NCBI RefSeq assembly: GCF_023715655.1 | Contig: NZ_JAMBON010000001.1 | Location: 248,001 to 312,000 of the forward strand | Length of the DNA: 64,000 bases | Direction: 5' to 3' | DNA from: Oceanobacillus luteolus | Lineage (GTDB): Bacteria > Bacillota > Bacilli > Bacillales > Amphibacillaceae | Shown here: positions 7,838-15,625 of the stretch, piece by piece | Layout of the letters: each line of letters starts with the position of its first letter | How positions within the stretch are numbered: the first letter of the stretch is position 1 | The notes under the pieces: generated by a model | Seen by the model: only the letters and a program-made list of their open reading frames with translations | Told to the model about the DNA's origin: nothing | Database searches by the model: none | Translations under genes and position numbers: made by a program

Positions 7838-8599
7838 ATGGTGGAGAAGAATCAAAGTGAAGAAAAAGAGATGAATCTTGTCGATCATCTTGCTGAGCTC
7901 CGTAACCGATTGATTGTTACAGCTCTATTCTTTATTGCTTTCTTTATTGTTGGTTTCATTTATATTAAAGATATTTATTGGTTTTTTGTTAACGATATTG
8001 ATTTGGAGCTGACTGCAATCAGCCCAACAGAAATAATTTGGATTTATTTTTCAATGGCAGGGATTGTAGCAATTGTCGGAACAATTCCCATTCTTACATA
8101 TCAAATTTGGGCTTTTGTTAAGCCGGGCTTGCTGCCGCATGAGAGAAAAGCTACGATTGGGTACATACCTGCTATTTTCCTACTATTTATAGGTGGTTTA
8201 GTATTTGGTTATTATATATTTGTTGAACTGATCATGCCGTTTTTGCTATCTTTAAACGACGGGATGTTCAATATTATGTTCACGGTCGATCGCTACTTTA
8301 AGTTTCTATTACGGATTACGGTACCGATTGCTATACTTTTTGAACTTCCGATTATTGTTATGTTTTTAACCAGTCTTGGTATACTTACACCAGACTTTAT
8401 GATTAAGAATAGGAAGTATGCCTATTTTGGACTTATCGTTGCTGGTGTCCTACTTACACCACCAGACTTTGTCTTGCAGCTTGTTGTCGCAGTACCACTT
8501 ATTGTTCTATACGAAATCAGTCTGCAATTGGCAAAAATCGTCTATCGCAAGAAACTGAAAAAACATAAAGAGTTTATGGAAGAAGGATCCGCAACGTAA
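7838..8599 (+). CDS. tatC: Sec-independent translocase subunit TatC
   Basis: Membrane receptor that recognises the twin-arginine signal and recruits TatA. 253 aa with six predicted membrane segments. The family signature is visible: HLAELRNRL near the N-terminus and SPTEIIWIYF in the first periplasmic region, then FVKPGLLPHERK. The start is the ATG with GAGGAG eight bases upstream; the GTG nine bases earlier overlaps that site. It forms a minimal Gram-positive Tat system with the two TatA proteins. Confidence 0.94.
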   Translation: MVEKNQSEEKEMNLVDHLAELRNRLIVTALFFIAFFIVGFIYIKDIYWFFVNDIDLELTAISPTEIIWIYFSMAGIVAIVGTIPILTYQIWAFVKPGLLPHERKATIGYIPAIFLLFIGGLVFGYYIFVELIMPFLLSLNDGMFNIMFTVDRYFKFLLRITVPIAILFELPIIVMFLTSLGILTPDFMIKNRKYAYFGLIVAGVLLTPPDFVLQLVVAVPLIVLYEISLQLAKIVYRKKLKKHKEFMEEGSAT

Positions 8600-8625
8600 G
8601 CTTGAGTATTAACTGAGGTGTTACT

Positions 8626-8838
8626 ATGAAGACGTTTTATCAACATTTAATGACTTTCCGCGGAAAAAGAGTTCCTGATGATAAATCTAGACTTGCTGAT
8701 TGGGCATTCTTCGATCACGATTTTCCAAAGCATTCAAATGACTATGACGAACTGAGCAATTACTTGGAATGGAATAGCCCCTTTGCAAATGCATTACGGA
8801 CTTTCGATGAGATCTGGGATTTATATCAAAACAAATAA
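8626..8838 (+). CDS. yozE: YozE family protein (UPF0346)
   Basis: A 70-residue acidic, aromatic-rich protein of the YozE (UPF0346) family, known from structure as a small helical SAM-like fold of unknown function. The start MKTFYQHLMTFRG, the central HDFPKHSNDYDELSNYLE and the C-terminal TFDEIWDLYQ follow the family pattern. The gene lies 26 bases after tatC with GAGGTG before the ATG and ends at a strong terminator, so it is probably expressed with tatC. No sequence evidence links it to protein export. Confidence 0.85.
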   Translation: MKTFYQHLMTFRGKRVPDDKSRLADWAFFDHDFPKHSNDYDELSNYLEWNSPFANALRTFDEIWDLYQNK

Positions 8839-8880
8839 AAAATAGACTGGGTAGATACTCTATCCCAGTCTATTTTTTAT
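8839..8880 (+). terminator. Terminator after yozE
   Basis: Stem AAATAGACTGGG / CCCAGTCTATTT with a short loop and a T run, directly after the yozE stop. Confidence 0.88.
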
Positions 8881-9287
8881 TTTCACATCTGTTATGAGAT
8901 GTAAGGGGAGGTGGTAAGTATTTATATATTTGTTTCAGAGATGGGCACGCTTAGCGTGTCGTTTAATATTATGACCGTTCCAGTAATTTGCTAAAAATGT
9001 GATACATGGTAAATTGTCAGTTAAACTATAGATTGTTGATTAGGTACTTAATAAATTCTTCTTGTAACAGCAAAGAGGAGAGAGGATTAATAATTAAATC
9101 AAACGTTTGTTTGAAATTTGTTTGACAAATTTTTATCTGAACTAAAAGAGAATAGTGGGTAATTTGTAGATTTATGCGCTTACCCGGGAAATATTATATT
9201 GCCTACACTTTTTCACTAGTTGTAACGTACATTATTAGAGAGATTATTTCCTATATAAAGATTTTAAAGTGGAAGGCAGGGTGAAAA
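8881..9287. other. Intergenic region, no gene recognised
   Basis: About 400 AT-rich bases before the YqfQ-like gene. Visible items are a small hairpin GGCACGC-TTA-GCGTGTC near 8943-8959, and the palindrome CAAACGTTTG near 9110 followed by TTTGTTTGACAAA, which could be part of a promoter or operator. A 27-codon GTG-started frame around 8913 has a GGGGAGG in front of it but zero spacing, so I do not call it. Confidence 0.4.
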
Positions 9288-9776
9288 ATGTTCCAACCGA
9301 CTCATAGAAGACCTGAATACGGCATCAGGCAGCGATCAACATCAGGAGTAGATGGTTTTATGTTTGGTAATGCTCAGCCTCCTATACGGCGAAGTTCATT
9401 TGCAAAACAACAACTAAATCCATTAAACTTATTAAATAGTCCTCATATTAGTAAAGGAATTGATGGATTTTCGGGTATACTTGATAATGTACAACAGGTG
9501 TTGAAGATTGTGGATACAACTACCCCATTAATCAAAGAGTATGGACCAATGATCAAAAATTTGCCTGCGATGTATCGGATGGTCAAAGCTTTTAAAAAGG
9601 TAGATTCTATGGATGATGAAACGGAAAAGGATATAGATGTTTCTAAAGATAAGGATTCAGTTGTTCACGAAAATGAGAAAGATTCGATTGAGCAAAGTGA
9701 AAACGTGCCGAAAGAGACTGTTGGAGAGACAAGTCGCAAAAGTAATGGCGTATCAACTCCAAAGCTTTATATTTGA
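9288..9776 (+). CDS. YqfQ-like protein (VrrA family)
   Basis: A 162-residue protein resembling the YqfQ/VrrA family of Bacillus, of unknown function and possibly spore-associated. The N-terminal third is rich in Arg, Gln and Pro. The middle (about residues 55-105) is the conserved part, with LDNVQQVLKIVDTTTPLIK and GPMIKNLPAMYRMVKAFK. The C-terminal part is a highly charged, disordered Asp/Glu/Lys/Ser tail ending in TPKLYI. No signal peptide or membrane helix is visible. It is monocistronic, with GGCAGGGTG before the ATG. Confidence 0.65.
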   Translation: MFQPTHRRPEYGIRQRSTSGVDGFMFGNAQPPIRRSSFAKQQLNPLNLLNSPHISKGIDGFSGILDNVQQVLKIVDTTTPLIKEYGPMIKNLPAMYRMVKAFKKVDSMDDETEKDIDVSKDKDSVVHENEKDSIEQSENVPKETVGETSRKSNGVSTPKLYI

Positions 9777-9854
9777 AAAATATGCAGTATACTTGCATTA
9801 TAGGTGAAAAAACGGAAAAATAGATACTATCATGAGAGCAATGGAGGAATGATC

Positions 9855-10817
9855 ATGTCTCAAACCTATGAGAAAGCAACATTTGCTGGCGGCTGCTTCT
9901 GGTGTATGGTCGAACCATTTGACAGCCGACCAGGTGTCGAAAGCATCATTTCCGGTTATACAGGTGGGGAATTAGAGAATCCCACTTATGAACAAGTATG
10001 TTCCAACACGACAGGTCATGTTGAAGCTGTACAGATAACCTTCGATCCGAATATCATGCCATATGAGCAATTGTTGGAGACTTTTTGGCAGCAAATAGAT
10101 CCTACCGATCCAGGCGGTCAGTTTAATGATCGAGGGGAATCCTACCAAACAGCAATTTTTTATCATACTGAAGAGCAAAGAAAAACTGCAGAAGAATCCA
10201 AACAACAATTAGAAGCAAGTGGGAAATTTTCTAAGCCGATAGCAACGAAGATACTTCCAGCAAAGCCATTCTACCCAGCTGAAGAAGAACATCAGGATTA
10301 TTATAAAAAACAGTCTTTCCATTATCGTCTATACAAAAAAGGATCGGGGAGAGAAGATTTCATCAACAAACATTGGAAGCAAAAATATGACAAAAAAGAA
10401 TTAAAGAAAAAATTAACACCTATACAATATCATGTTACCCAAGAAAATGGTACCGAGCGGCCATTCCAAAACGAATATTGGAACCATTTTAAAGATGGAA
10501 TTTATGTGGATATCATATCTGGAAAGCCATTATTTTCATCTAAAGATCAATATGATGCTGGCTGTGGTTGGCCAAGCTTTACAAGACCAATCGACCATTA
10601 TGAAATTGATGAGAAAATGGATACAACTCATGGCATGATCCGGACGGAAGTAAGAAGTAAAACAGCAGATTCACACCTTGGCCATGTATTTGAAGATGGA
10701 CCAGTAGAAGCTGGGGGTTTACGATATTGCATTAATTCAGCTGCTATGCGATTTGTACCTAAAGAGAAAATGAAAGAAGAAGGTTATGAAAAGTATTTAT
10801 ACCTATTTGAAGATTGA
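9855..10817 (+). CDS. msrAB: Bifunctional methionine sulfoxide reductase MsrA-MsrB
   Basis: Repairs both stereoisomers of oxidised methionine. 320 aa: an MsrA domain (about 1-165) with the catalytic [11 protein letters not shown] motif, fused to an MsrB domain (about 175-320) with [14 protein letters not shown] and the catalytic Cys in [11 protein letters not shown]. The zinc-binding CxxC pairs found in some MsrB proteins are absent. I choose the ATG with GGAGG six bases upstream; the longer frame from 9804 has no ribosome site. Oxidants are probably the trigger for expression, but no operator was identified. Confidence 0.94.
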   Translation: MSQTYEKATFAGGCFWCMVEPFDSRPGVESIISGYTGGELENPTYEQVCSNTTGHVEAVQITFDPNIMPYEQLLETFWQQIDPTDPGGQFNDRGESYQTAIFYHTEEQRKTAEESKQQLEASGKFSKPIATKILPAKPFYPAEEEHQDYYKKQSFHYRLYKKGSGREDFINKHWKQKYDKKELKKKLTPIQYHVTQENGTERPFQNEYWNHFKDGIYVDIISGKPLFSSKDQYDAGCGWPSFTRPIDHYEIDEKMDTTHGMIRTEVRSKTADSHLGHVFEDGPVEAGGLRYCINSAAMRFVPKEKMKEEGYEKYLYLFED

Positions 10818-10857
10818 AGTTAACTATATCTTAATTATTTAAACTAAGGAGAGCGAA

Positions 10858-11061
10858 ATGATTCATTTAAACTGGAAAAATAGACAAGTTATTAAACAAA
10901 TAGAATGTGTCCATACAGACGCAAAGAAGTTTATCGTTAACAAAAAATTGACTCCCGGAAAGAAATATAATGTAATTAATGAAACGGATGAATTTTATTT
11001 CATCATCGATAACAGTGATCGTGTTGGTGGATTTCTAAAAGAATATTTTAAAGAAATCTAA
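10858..11061 (+). CDS. Small conserved protein, DUF6501-like
   Basis: A 67-residue soluble protein (pattern HLNWKNRQ..., then KYNVINETDEFYFIIDNS and GGFLKEYFKE). I recognise it as the small Bacillaceae family annotated DUF6501, of unknown function. The predicted beta-rich middle suggests a small SH3-like barrel, which is inference. AAGGAGAG precedes the ATG. It follows msrAB by 40 bases in the same direction and may share its transcript. Confidence 0.65.
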   Translation: MIHLNWKNRQVIKQIECVHTDAKKFIVNKKLTPGKKYNVINETDEFYFIIDNSDRVGGFLKEYFKEI

Positions 11062-11083
11062 GCTGTATCACGACAGTTGTTTT

Positions 11084-11112
11084 TTGTTTGATGCAAAAAA
11101 TTCATGTATAAT
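11084..11112 (+). promoter_or_regulatory. Promoter of the ferredoxin gene
   Basis: -35 TTGTTT (11084-11089), 17-base spacer, -10 TATAAT (11107-11112). Confidence 0.65.
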
Positions 11113-11160
11113 ATATGAAGTATTTAAAATGGTAAATTTGCAGCAAGGGAGGCGTTTGAT

Positions 11161-11400
11161 TTGGCATTTATTATTACTTCACCATGTAAAACGGAAAAAG
11201 CAGGTGAATGTGTAGAAGTTTGTCCGGTGGACTGTATTGAAGAAGGCGAAGATATGTTTTATATCGATCCCGATATTTGTATAGATTGTGGAGCGTGTGA
11301 AGCAGTTTGTCCTGTAGAAGCAATATTTATTGAGGATGAAGTTCCTGAATCAGAATATCAATACATTGAAATAAATCGTAAGTTCTTTGAGGACAGATAA
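11161..11400 (+). CDS. Ferredoxin with two iron-sulfur clusters
   Basis: A 79-residue bacterial-type ferredoxin, a cytoplasmic electron carrier. Two cysteine motifs are visible: CKTEKAGECVEVCPVDC in the first half and CIDCGACEAVCP in the second. The second is a full 4Fe-4S binding motif. The first has wider spacing, as in 7Fe (3Fe-4S plus 4Fe-4S) ferredoxins of the FdxA type. The start is a TTG with GGGAGG upstream. It has its own promoter and terminator. The electron partner cannot be told from context. Confidence 0.9.
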   Translation: MAFIITSPCKTEKAGECVEVCPVDCIEEGEDMFYIDPDICIDCGACEAVCPVEAIFIEDEVPESEYQYIEINRKFFEDR

Positions 11401-11409
11401 TTATTTGTA

Positions 11410-11440
11410 GTCGCATACTGGAATGTATGCGACTTTTTTT
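11410..11440 (+). terminator. Terminator of the ferredoxin gene
   Basis: Perfect 9-bp stem GTCGCATAC (11410-11418) / GTATGCGAC (11425-11433) followed by seven or more T. Confidence 0.9.
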
Positions 11441-11594
11441 GTTTTTTTTGTTTTGTGAGGTATTTATTATTTGGTTAAAACTTCAATTTCATCTCACTAT
11501 CTAGAGTAAACTTTATTAATGAGACAAAATTAGCTCTCTGGTACATAACTTCCTATAATATATATTATGTCTACTAGAAAATCCGAAAAATAAA

Positions 11595-11624
11595 TTGCAT
11601 AGTCTGTTAAACAGATTATGCAGT
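11595..11624 (-). terminator. Possible terminator after the LAGLIDADG gene
   Basis: Near-perfect inverted repeat GCATAGTCTGTT / AACAGATTATGC just downstream of the gene at 11,664-12,509. On the minus strand it is followed only by a loose T-rich stretch, so the call is weak. Confidence 0.4.
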
Positions 11625-11663
11625 AATAAAGTATTCAAGCCCCTCTTCCTTATAAATACTTCA

Positions 11664-12509
11664 CTAATCACAATTCTTTCTTTCGAGCTTCCGATTTTTA
11701 ATAGCATTTTTATGAACTTTAATTCCTCTATCCTTTAATTGATCTAAAGGTAAAGTTTCCTTCTGAAAAGCTTCGTATTTTCTTCTGAGGTATAATCCTT
11801 TGTTTTGATACATCCAGTCGGAAAACAATTTTATAGTTTTTCGTCCACTTACATAAACACGATAATATGTGTCATGTTCTGTAAAATTAGTTTCAAATCC
11901 GTATTCATCAATTACATTTCTTAATGATTGCATAAATAACTTAGATCCTCCAACAAAACTGATAAAGTATTTTTCATACTTAACAAAACCGTCTCCATCA
12001 AAATATCCCCGTACAAAGTGACTCATATATTCCTTTGGTACATACGGAAATTTAATATTACTCGTTTTGTTTGGCCCAACACCGTGAATTTCTTTCAAAT
12101 CTTTCTTCATTTCTTTGCTATTTATATTCAATAGATAAACGTCGGAGTTATTCTTGGTAATTTTGTGGTTGGAATCAAGTTCAGATCTGATATTTTCTAA
12201 TATATATTTTTCTTTTTGTGAAAAACTAATCATTTGATGATTACTGGAAACCATACCATCCGCGATAAAAAAACCTAATATATATGCCATATTATTTGAC
12301 CAGGTTTTGAAATAATCTTCATTTACCGTATATATTCTCCTCCAGCTCCCTCTCGGCCGCATCTCCACATTATTTTCTTTCAATAACATGCGAATATACC
12401 TCGGTGACACATTCGCAAGTTTTGCAATTGATGTGGTGCTCTTCCCATCTAGATATAATTTTATAATTTCATCAGTCTCCAAAATTCTCTTCCTTAATAG
12501 TTTATCCAA
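11664..12509 (-). CDS. Freestanding LAGLIDADG homing-endonuclease-like protein with HTH
   Basis: 281 aa. Two LAGLIDADG-type helices are visible: ILGFFIADG (residues 77-85) and FVRGYFDGDG (165-174). Each ends in an acidic residue at the catalytic position, about 90 residues apart, as in single-chain enzymes. The N-terminus (about 24-48, TSIAKLANVSPRYIRMLLKENNV) is a helix-turn-helix. The start is a TTG with GGGGAGAG upstream. It is not inside an intron or intein: both neighbours are complete and in other transcription units. It may be an active freestanding homing endonuclease or a domesticated DNA-binding regulator of the WhiA-like type. Natural target unknown. Confidence 0.8.
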   Translation of the reverse strand: MDKLLRKRILETDEIIKLYLDGKSTTSIAKLANVSPRYIRMLLKENNVEMRPRGSWRRIYTVNEDYFKTWSNNMAYILGFFIADGMVSSNHQMISFSQKEKYILENIRSELDSNHKITKNNSDVYLLNINSKEMKKDLKEIHGVGPNKTSNIKFPYVPKEYMSHFVRGYFDGDGFVKYEKYFISFVGGSKLFMQSLRNVIDEYGFETNFTEHDTYYRVYVSGRKTIKLFSDWMYQNKGLYLRRKYEAFQKETLPLDQLKDRGIKVHKNAIKNRKLERKNCD

Positions 12510-12667
12510 TTCACTCTCCCCTTCTCATCAGAATATATGTTCGTATTTATGTATATCATAATCCATGAATCAGAAAACATCAACCAGAAGCTAAATTAGA
12601 CTGTTAAATTCGTATAAATCGTCTAACTTTCAAAAAAATTGACCTTTTCATCTGAATTCTGATATAT

Positions 12668-12687
12668 TCGATAAAACAATCGAATTC
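12668..12687. promoter_or_regulatory. Inverted repeat upstream of SatD-like gene
   Basis: TTCGA-TAAAACAA-TCGAA lies about 20-40 bases before the next gene's start, a position fitting an operator. The next gene carries an HTH, so self-regulation is possible but unproven. Confidence 0.35.
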
Positions 12688-12708
12688 ATGGATAAGGAGC
12701 TGGTTGTA

Positions 12709-13464
12709 ATGCGAAATGAAGTATCCGTTTTTGTCATGTCCATAAGCAATTCATCAGCCGATATCGGTTATGAACTAAGCGAGTATTTAGAACAACTGCA
12801 AATCAGCACATCGTACTGGACACAATATATTGTCCCTACAAAAGTAACTCATCGCGGTGAAGAATTGATTGTTCTATGCAGTGGTTATGCAACTGCCTAC
12901 GTTCTTTCTTTCTATATAAGTCGAATTTGGAATTTCGGTGATCGACCATATTTTGGTCTCAGTTTCGGTAATATAGAAGAAGGTTTTAACACAATAAATA
13001 TCGAGTCTTGGATTCACCCTTTACTGAAACAAGCAAGAAAAGCAAACGAATCGGCAAAAAACGAAACTGACAAGATGCAGTTTCGATTTCAACTATCCCA
13101 GTCAACAGCTAGCCAAGGCTTTGAAGTTTATTACGAACAGTTTGAGACGTTGTTGAATATGAATCTATCCTTGCTGCAAGAACTAATGAATGAACAAACA
13201 GAGATACAGTCTCTTGTCACTTCACTTTATTTAATGCTTGGCCAGCAAAATAAAGTGAGTGAACATCTTGGAAGAACGACATCGACCATCTCGACACATA
13301 TGAAAAATGGTAAAACGCCTATCATCTTATCTACATTTCAAAGTATTATATCTGTACTGAGCTCATTAGAAATGGAAAAAGTTGAGAATCAAACCGATGA
13401 ACTGCAAAAGAATATTAGACAAAATATTACGCAGCGTCTGCACCACTACCTTCCTCAAAGATAG
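12709..13464 (+). CDS. Divergent SatD-like protein with C-terminal HTH
   Basis: 251 aa, no signal peptide or membrane helix. The central RPYFGLSFG (about 79-87) followed by a long helical region, and the C-terminal helix-turn-helix (about 180-201, NKVSEHLGRTTSTISTHMKNG), match the layout of SatD-family proteins, which have a cyclase-like fold plus HTH. The usual GDI..SR motif at the SatD N-terminus is not present, so the assignment is tentative. The start is the ATG with AAGGAG about ten bases upstream, not the ATG 21 bases earlier, which overlaps that site. The membrane partner often found after satD is absent. Confidence 0.45.
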   Translation: MRNEVSVFVMSISNSSADIGYELSEYLEQLQISTSYWTQYIVPTKVTHRGEELIVLCSGYATAYVLSFYISRIWNFGDRPYFGLSFGNIEEGFNTINIESWIHPLLKQARKANESAKNETDKMQFRFQLSQSTASQGFEVYYEQFETLLNMNLSLLQELMNEQTEIQSLVTSLYLMLGQQNKVSEHLGRTTSTISTHMKNGKTPIILSTFQSIISVLSSLEMEKVENQTDELQKNIRQNITQRLHHYLPQR

Positions 13465-13529
13465 GAATTCACATATTGCTATCCTGAACTATATCGATTC
13501 TCCATTTCAATCTTAATTAACATAAATAG

Positions 13530-13555
13530 GCTGCAGTTCTTAAGTGAACTGCAGC
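13530..13555. terminator. Hairpin between convergent genes
   Basis: Perfect 10-bp stem GCTGCAGTTC / GAACTGCAGC with a six-base loop, between the SatD-like gene and the convergent small gene. T runs are weak on both sides; it probably serves both genes. Confidence 0.6.
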
Positions 13556-13570
13556 TTAATGAAAGACTAA

Positions 13571-13720
13571 TTATTGACGTTTTTTTGTCTTCTTATTATT
13601 TAACTTTTCGTTTGCAGTTAATGGTTCATTAGCAAACTCGTGATCAAAATTTTTGGTCAGCTTCTTTCTTACAGCTTGCTCATCACTAAAACCGCCATTA
13701 CTTAACTTTTTCTTAGTCAT
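13571..13720 (-). CDS. Small basic protein, 49 aa, spore-protein-like
   Basis: A 49-codon gene with a perfect GGAGGTG ribosome site seven bases before its ATG. The product is very basic and hydrophilic (starts MTKKKLSNGGFSDEQ, ends LTANEKLNNKKTKKRQ). The C-terminal LT..E..NNKK.K.RQ pattern recalls the small acid-soluble spore protein SspO, but the N-terminal half does not, so I do not assign a symbol. It stands alone, with a hairpin downstream. It could be a spore-core protein. Expression in the forespore would support that. Confidence 0.6.
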   Translation of the reverse strand: MTKKKLSNGGFSDEQAVRKKLTKNFDHEFANEPLTANEKLNNKKTKKRQ

Positions 13721-13807
13721 TTCAACACCTCCATCTATATATTCTTCAATTGATGGAGATTTATGAGCGATTTATTATAATGTCGCTATGAATGATTTGT
13801 CTTTAAC

Positions 13808-14155
13808 CTACTTATATTGCTTCAACAATGATTCAAGCTGTAATGCTTTGCCCATATCACCATTTATTTTGAGTTTTCCAGTCATAAAGGCAACTGTCCC
13901 TTTTAAATTTCCAGATAAGAATTTTTGAAAGCTTTCAGTATTCATTTTCAAATTGCAATCCGCCTTATTTTTATCGGCATCCTTCGATACTTCAGCAACC
14001 CCATTTTGGATACTTAGTAGATAGGTTCCATCGTCGATATCTGTGATATCGAATAGATAAATCGCTTTCATATTTTTAATCGGTTCCGGCCTTTCATTCA
14101 ACATCATTTCAATGTGACTCATAACCTCATCTATTTCTAGAGTTTGCTTGGTCAT
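13808..14155 (-). CDS. SCP2 sterol-binding domain protein
   Basis: 115 aa, one SCP2-like lipid-binding domain of the short bacterial type. The central YLLSIQNGVAEV and the C-terminal FLSGNLKGTVAFMTGKLKINGDMGKALQLESLL are the family pattern. Its start codon overlaps the stop of the Nudix gene by one base, so the two are translationally coupled. The ligand is unknown; short SCP2 proteins bind acyl chains or similar hydrophobic molecules. The link to a Nudix hydrolase is not explained by known pathways. Confidence 0.85.
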   Translation of the reverse strand: MTKQTLEIDEVMSHIEMMLNERPEPIKNMKAIYLFDITDIDDGTYLLSIQNGVAEVSKDADKNKADCNLKMNTESFQKFLSGNLKGTVAFMTGKLKINGDMGKALQLESLLKQYK

Positions 14156-14721
14156 TAGATTCTCCCCTTTGTATTAATTTCGATAAGATAGTTTTTCGCT
14201 AAACAGAATGCTGTTACAGAAAAAAGTTGCTGTAGTTCTCCTGTTTTGACTAGCTTTTCTACGTTTTCAAATGGTATCTTGAAAATATCGATAACTTCCC
14301 CAACATCTAAATCTTGCTCTTTTACCTTTACAGCATGAAGCATCAAGTAACTGATCACTTTATTATTTTGTGTTGCTGGATTGACAAAGAATTCACCTAA
14401 GTAAATTGGCGATGTGTTTGTTTGATAACCAGTTTCTTCCAAGACTTCTCGTTGAATTGCTTGCTCATATGATTCTCTATATTCGGTTTTTCCAGCTGGA
14501 ATTTCATAAAAGAAGCCTTCAGCACCATGTCGGTATTGCTTTATCAGTACCATTTCCTCTTGATCTGTTAATACAACTGCATTTACCCAGTTTTCAAATT
14601 CATTCACATGGTAAGCATCGATTATGTGATTTTTATCTTCTATTAAACATTTGTCTTTTCTTAAATTACCATGTGGTGTTTTATAAAGATAAGACCGCTC
14701 TAATACTTTCCATTTCTGCAC
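14155..14721 (-). CDS. Nudix hydrolase, ADP-ribose pyrophosphatase-like
   Basis: 188 aa. A full Nudix box is visible about residues 75-97: G-x5-E-x7-REVLEETGY, with QIP-like FYEIPAGK just before it. The layout, with a beta-rich N-terminal segment (VLTDQEEMVLIKQYRHGAE), resembles ADP-ribose and related sugar-nucleotide pyrophosphatases of the NudF type. The start is a GTG with GGGGGA upstream. It is first in a two-gene unit with the SCP2 gene. The exact substrate cannot be read from sequence. Confidence 0.85.
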   Translation of the reverse strand: MQKWKVLERSYLYKTPHGNLRKDKCLIEDKNHIIDAYHVNEFENWVNAVVLTDQEEMVLIKQYRHGAEGFFYEIPAGKTEYRESYEQAIQREVLEETGYQTNTSPIYLGEFFVNPATQNNKVISYLMLHAVKVKEQDLDVGEVIDIFKIPFENVEKLVKTGELQQLFSVTAFCLAKNYLIEINTKGRI

Positions 14722-14889
14722 TGTTCTCCCCCATGTCTAACTTTAATTCTAGAAAGAATAATCAGAACTAATATTTTACAATGTACTATGTAATTATTAA
14801 CCGAAGATGATACAAACATGAAAGATGGAGCGAAAGTTTTCGTAGTGGTGAATTTGAACACTCACCTCCTTTATCTTCATTTATATGTT

Positions 14890-15552
14890 TTATATATACT
14901 TACTCCCTTCTCTGACACTCAACTTAGAAAGCGGATGCTTTTCCATAAACTGTCTAACAGAATCTGGATTAGTTTTGGAATATTCTCTGAGTGCCCAACC
15001 TATTGCCTTTTGAATAAAAAATTCCTTGCTCTGTGAATGAGTTATTATATATCGATAGAGTAAATCTTCATTGGTCTGTTCCTTATACTTTAATTGAAAG
15101 AGGATGGCACTGCGTTGCAACCAAAGATGATCACTATCATTCCAAAACTCTATGTTCTCTTCTATTACACCAGGAAAGCTCCTTGATATCTTTCCCACTG
15201 CTTTTTGTGCAAGCATATCCACGGTATCCCACCATGATTTTGAAGTGATCAATTCTTCCATTAAACTTATATCGCTTTTATCTAACTTCTCCAATGAAAC
15301 CCCAATATAGTCTAATGCTGCATACTGATATTCTCTTTCTTTTAGATTCCATAAAGAACGGACGAATGTACGTTGAAATTTCTCTTTTCTTATTCCACTT
15401 TCTTTTAGAAATTGCTGCATTAATTTTCTACGTAATGGAGTTTTTATGCCGAGAAAAGGAAATTTATTCCGCATATATTTTTCCATGTGGAATGCATTTT
15501 CCTTGTCTTCGTGTTCATTAAATAACTGTTGAATATATTCGATATAGTCCAT
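14890..15552 (-). CDS. DNA alkylation repair enzyme, AlkD-like
   Basis: 220 aa, all-helical HEAT-repeat protein of the AlkC/AlkD family of DNA glycosylases, which remove N3- and N7-alkylated purines without base flipping. Visible features are FLGIKTPLRRKLMQQF near the N-terminus, SWWDTVDMLAQKAVG in the middle (the Trp-Trp-Asp segment corresponds to the catalytic region) and IQKAIGWALREYSKTNP near the C-terminus. It is a single-gene unit with GAGGGAAAGG before the ATG. A second alkylation glycosylase (Aag) is encoded at 53,146-53,742. Confidence 0.85.
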   Translation of the reverse strand: MDYIEYIQQLFNEHEDKENAFHMEKYMRNKFPFLGIKTPLRRKLMQQFLKESGIRKEKFQRTFVRSLWNLKEREYQYAALDYIGVSLEKLDKSDISLMEELITSKSWWDTVDMLAQKAVGKISRSFPGVIEENIEFWNDSDHLWLQRSAILFQLKYKEQTNEDLLYRYIITHSQSKEFFIQKAIGWALREYSKTNPDSVRQFMEKHPLSKLSVREGSKYI

Positions 15553-15575
15553 GCCTTTCCCTCCCTATAAAAATA

Positions 15576-15616
15576 AAAATCCCAAGTATTCCTATTATAG
15601 GAACACTTGGGATTGA
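15576..15616 (-). terminator. Terminator of the oligopeptide transporter operon
   Basis: Stem AATCCCAAGT-TTCCT / AGGAA-ACTTGGGATT with one mismatch, followed on the minus strand by TTTTATTTTT. Confidence 0.85.
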
Positions 15617-15625
15617 TTTTCAACT

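Noticed and set aside
8913-8996. 27-codon GTG-started frame after AGGGGAGG
   Set aside because: There is no spacing between the ribosome site and the start, and no similarity to anything recognised.
11516-11707. 63-codon minus-strand frame downstream of the LAGLIDADG gene
   Set aside because: It overlaps the end of the LAGLIDADG gene in another frame and has no ribosome site. The hairpin in it looks like a transcript end.
14815-14880. 22-codon minus-strand frame starting within AAGGAGGTGAGTG
   Set aside because: The Shine-Dalgarno match overlaps its own start codon, and the product shows no recognisable feature.
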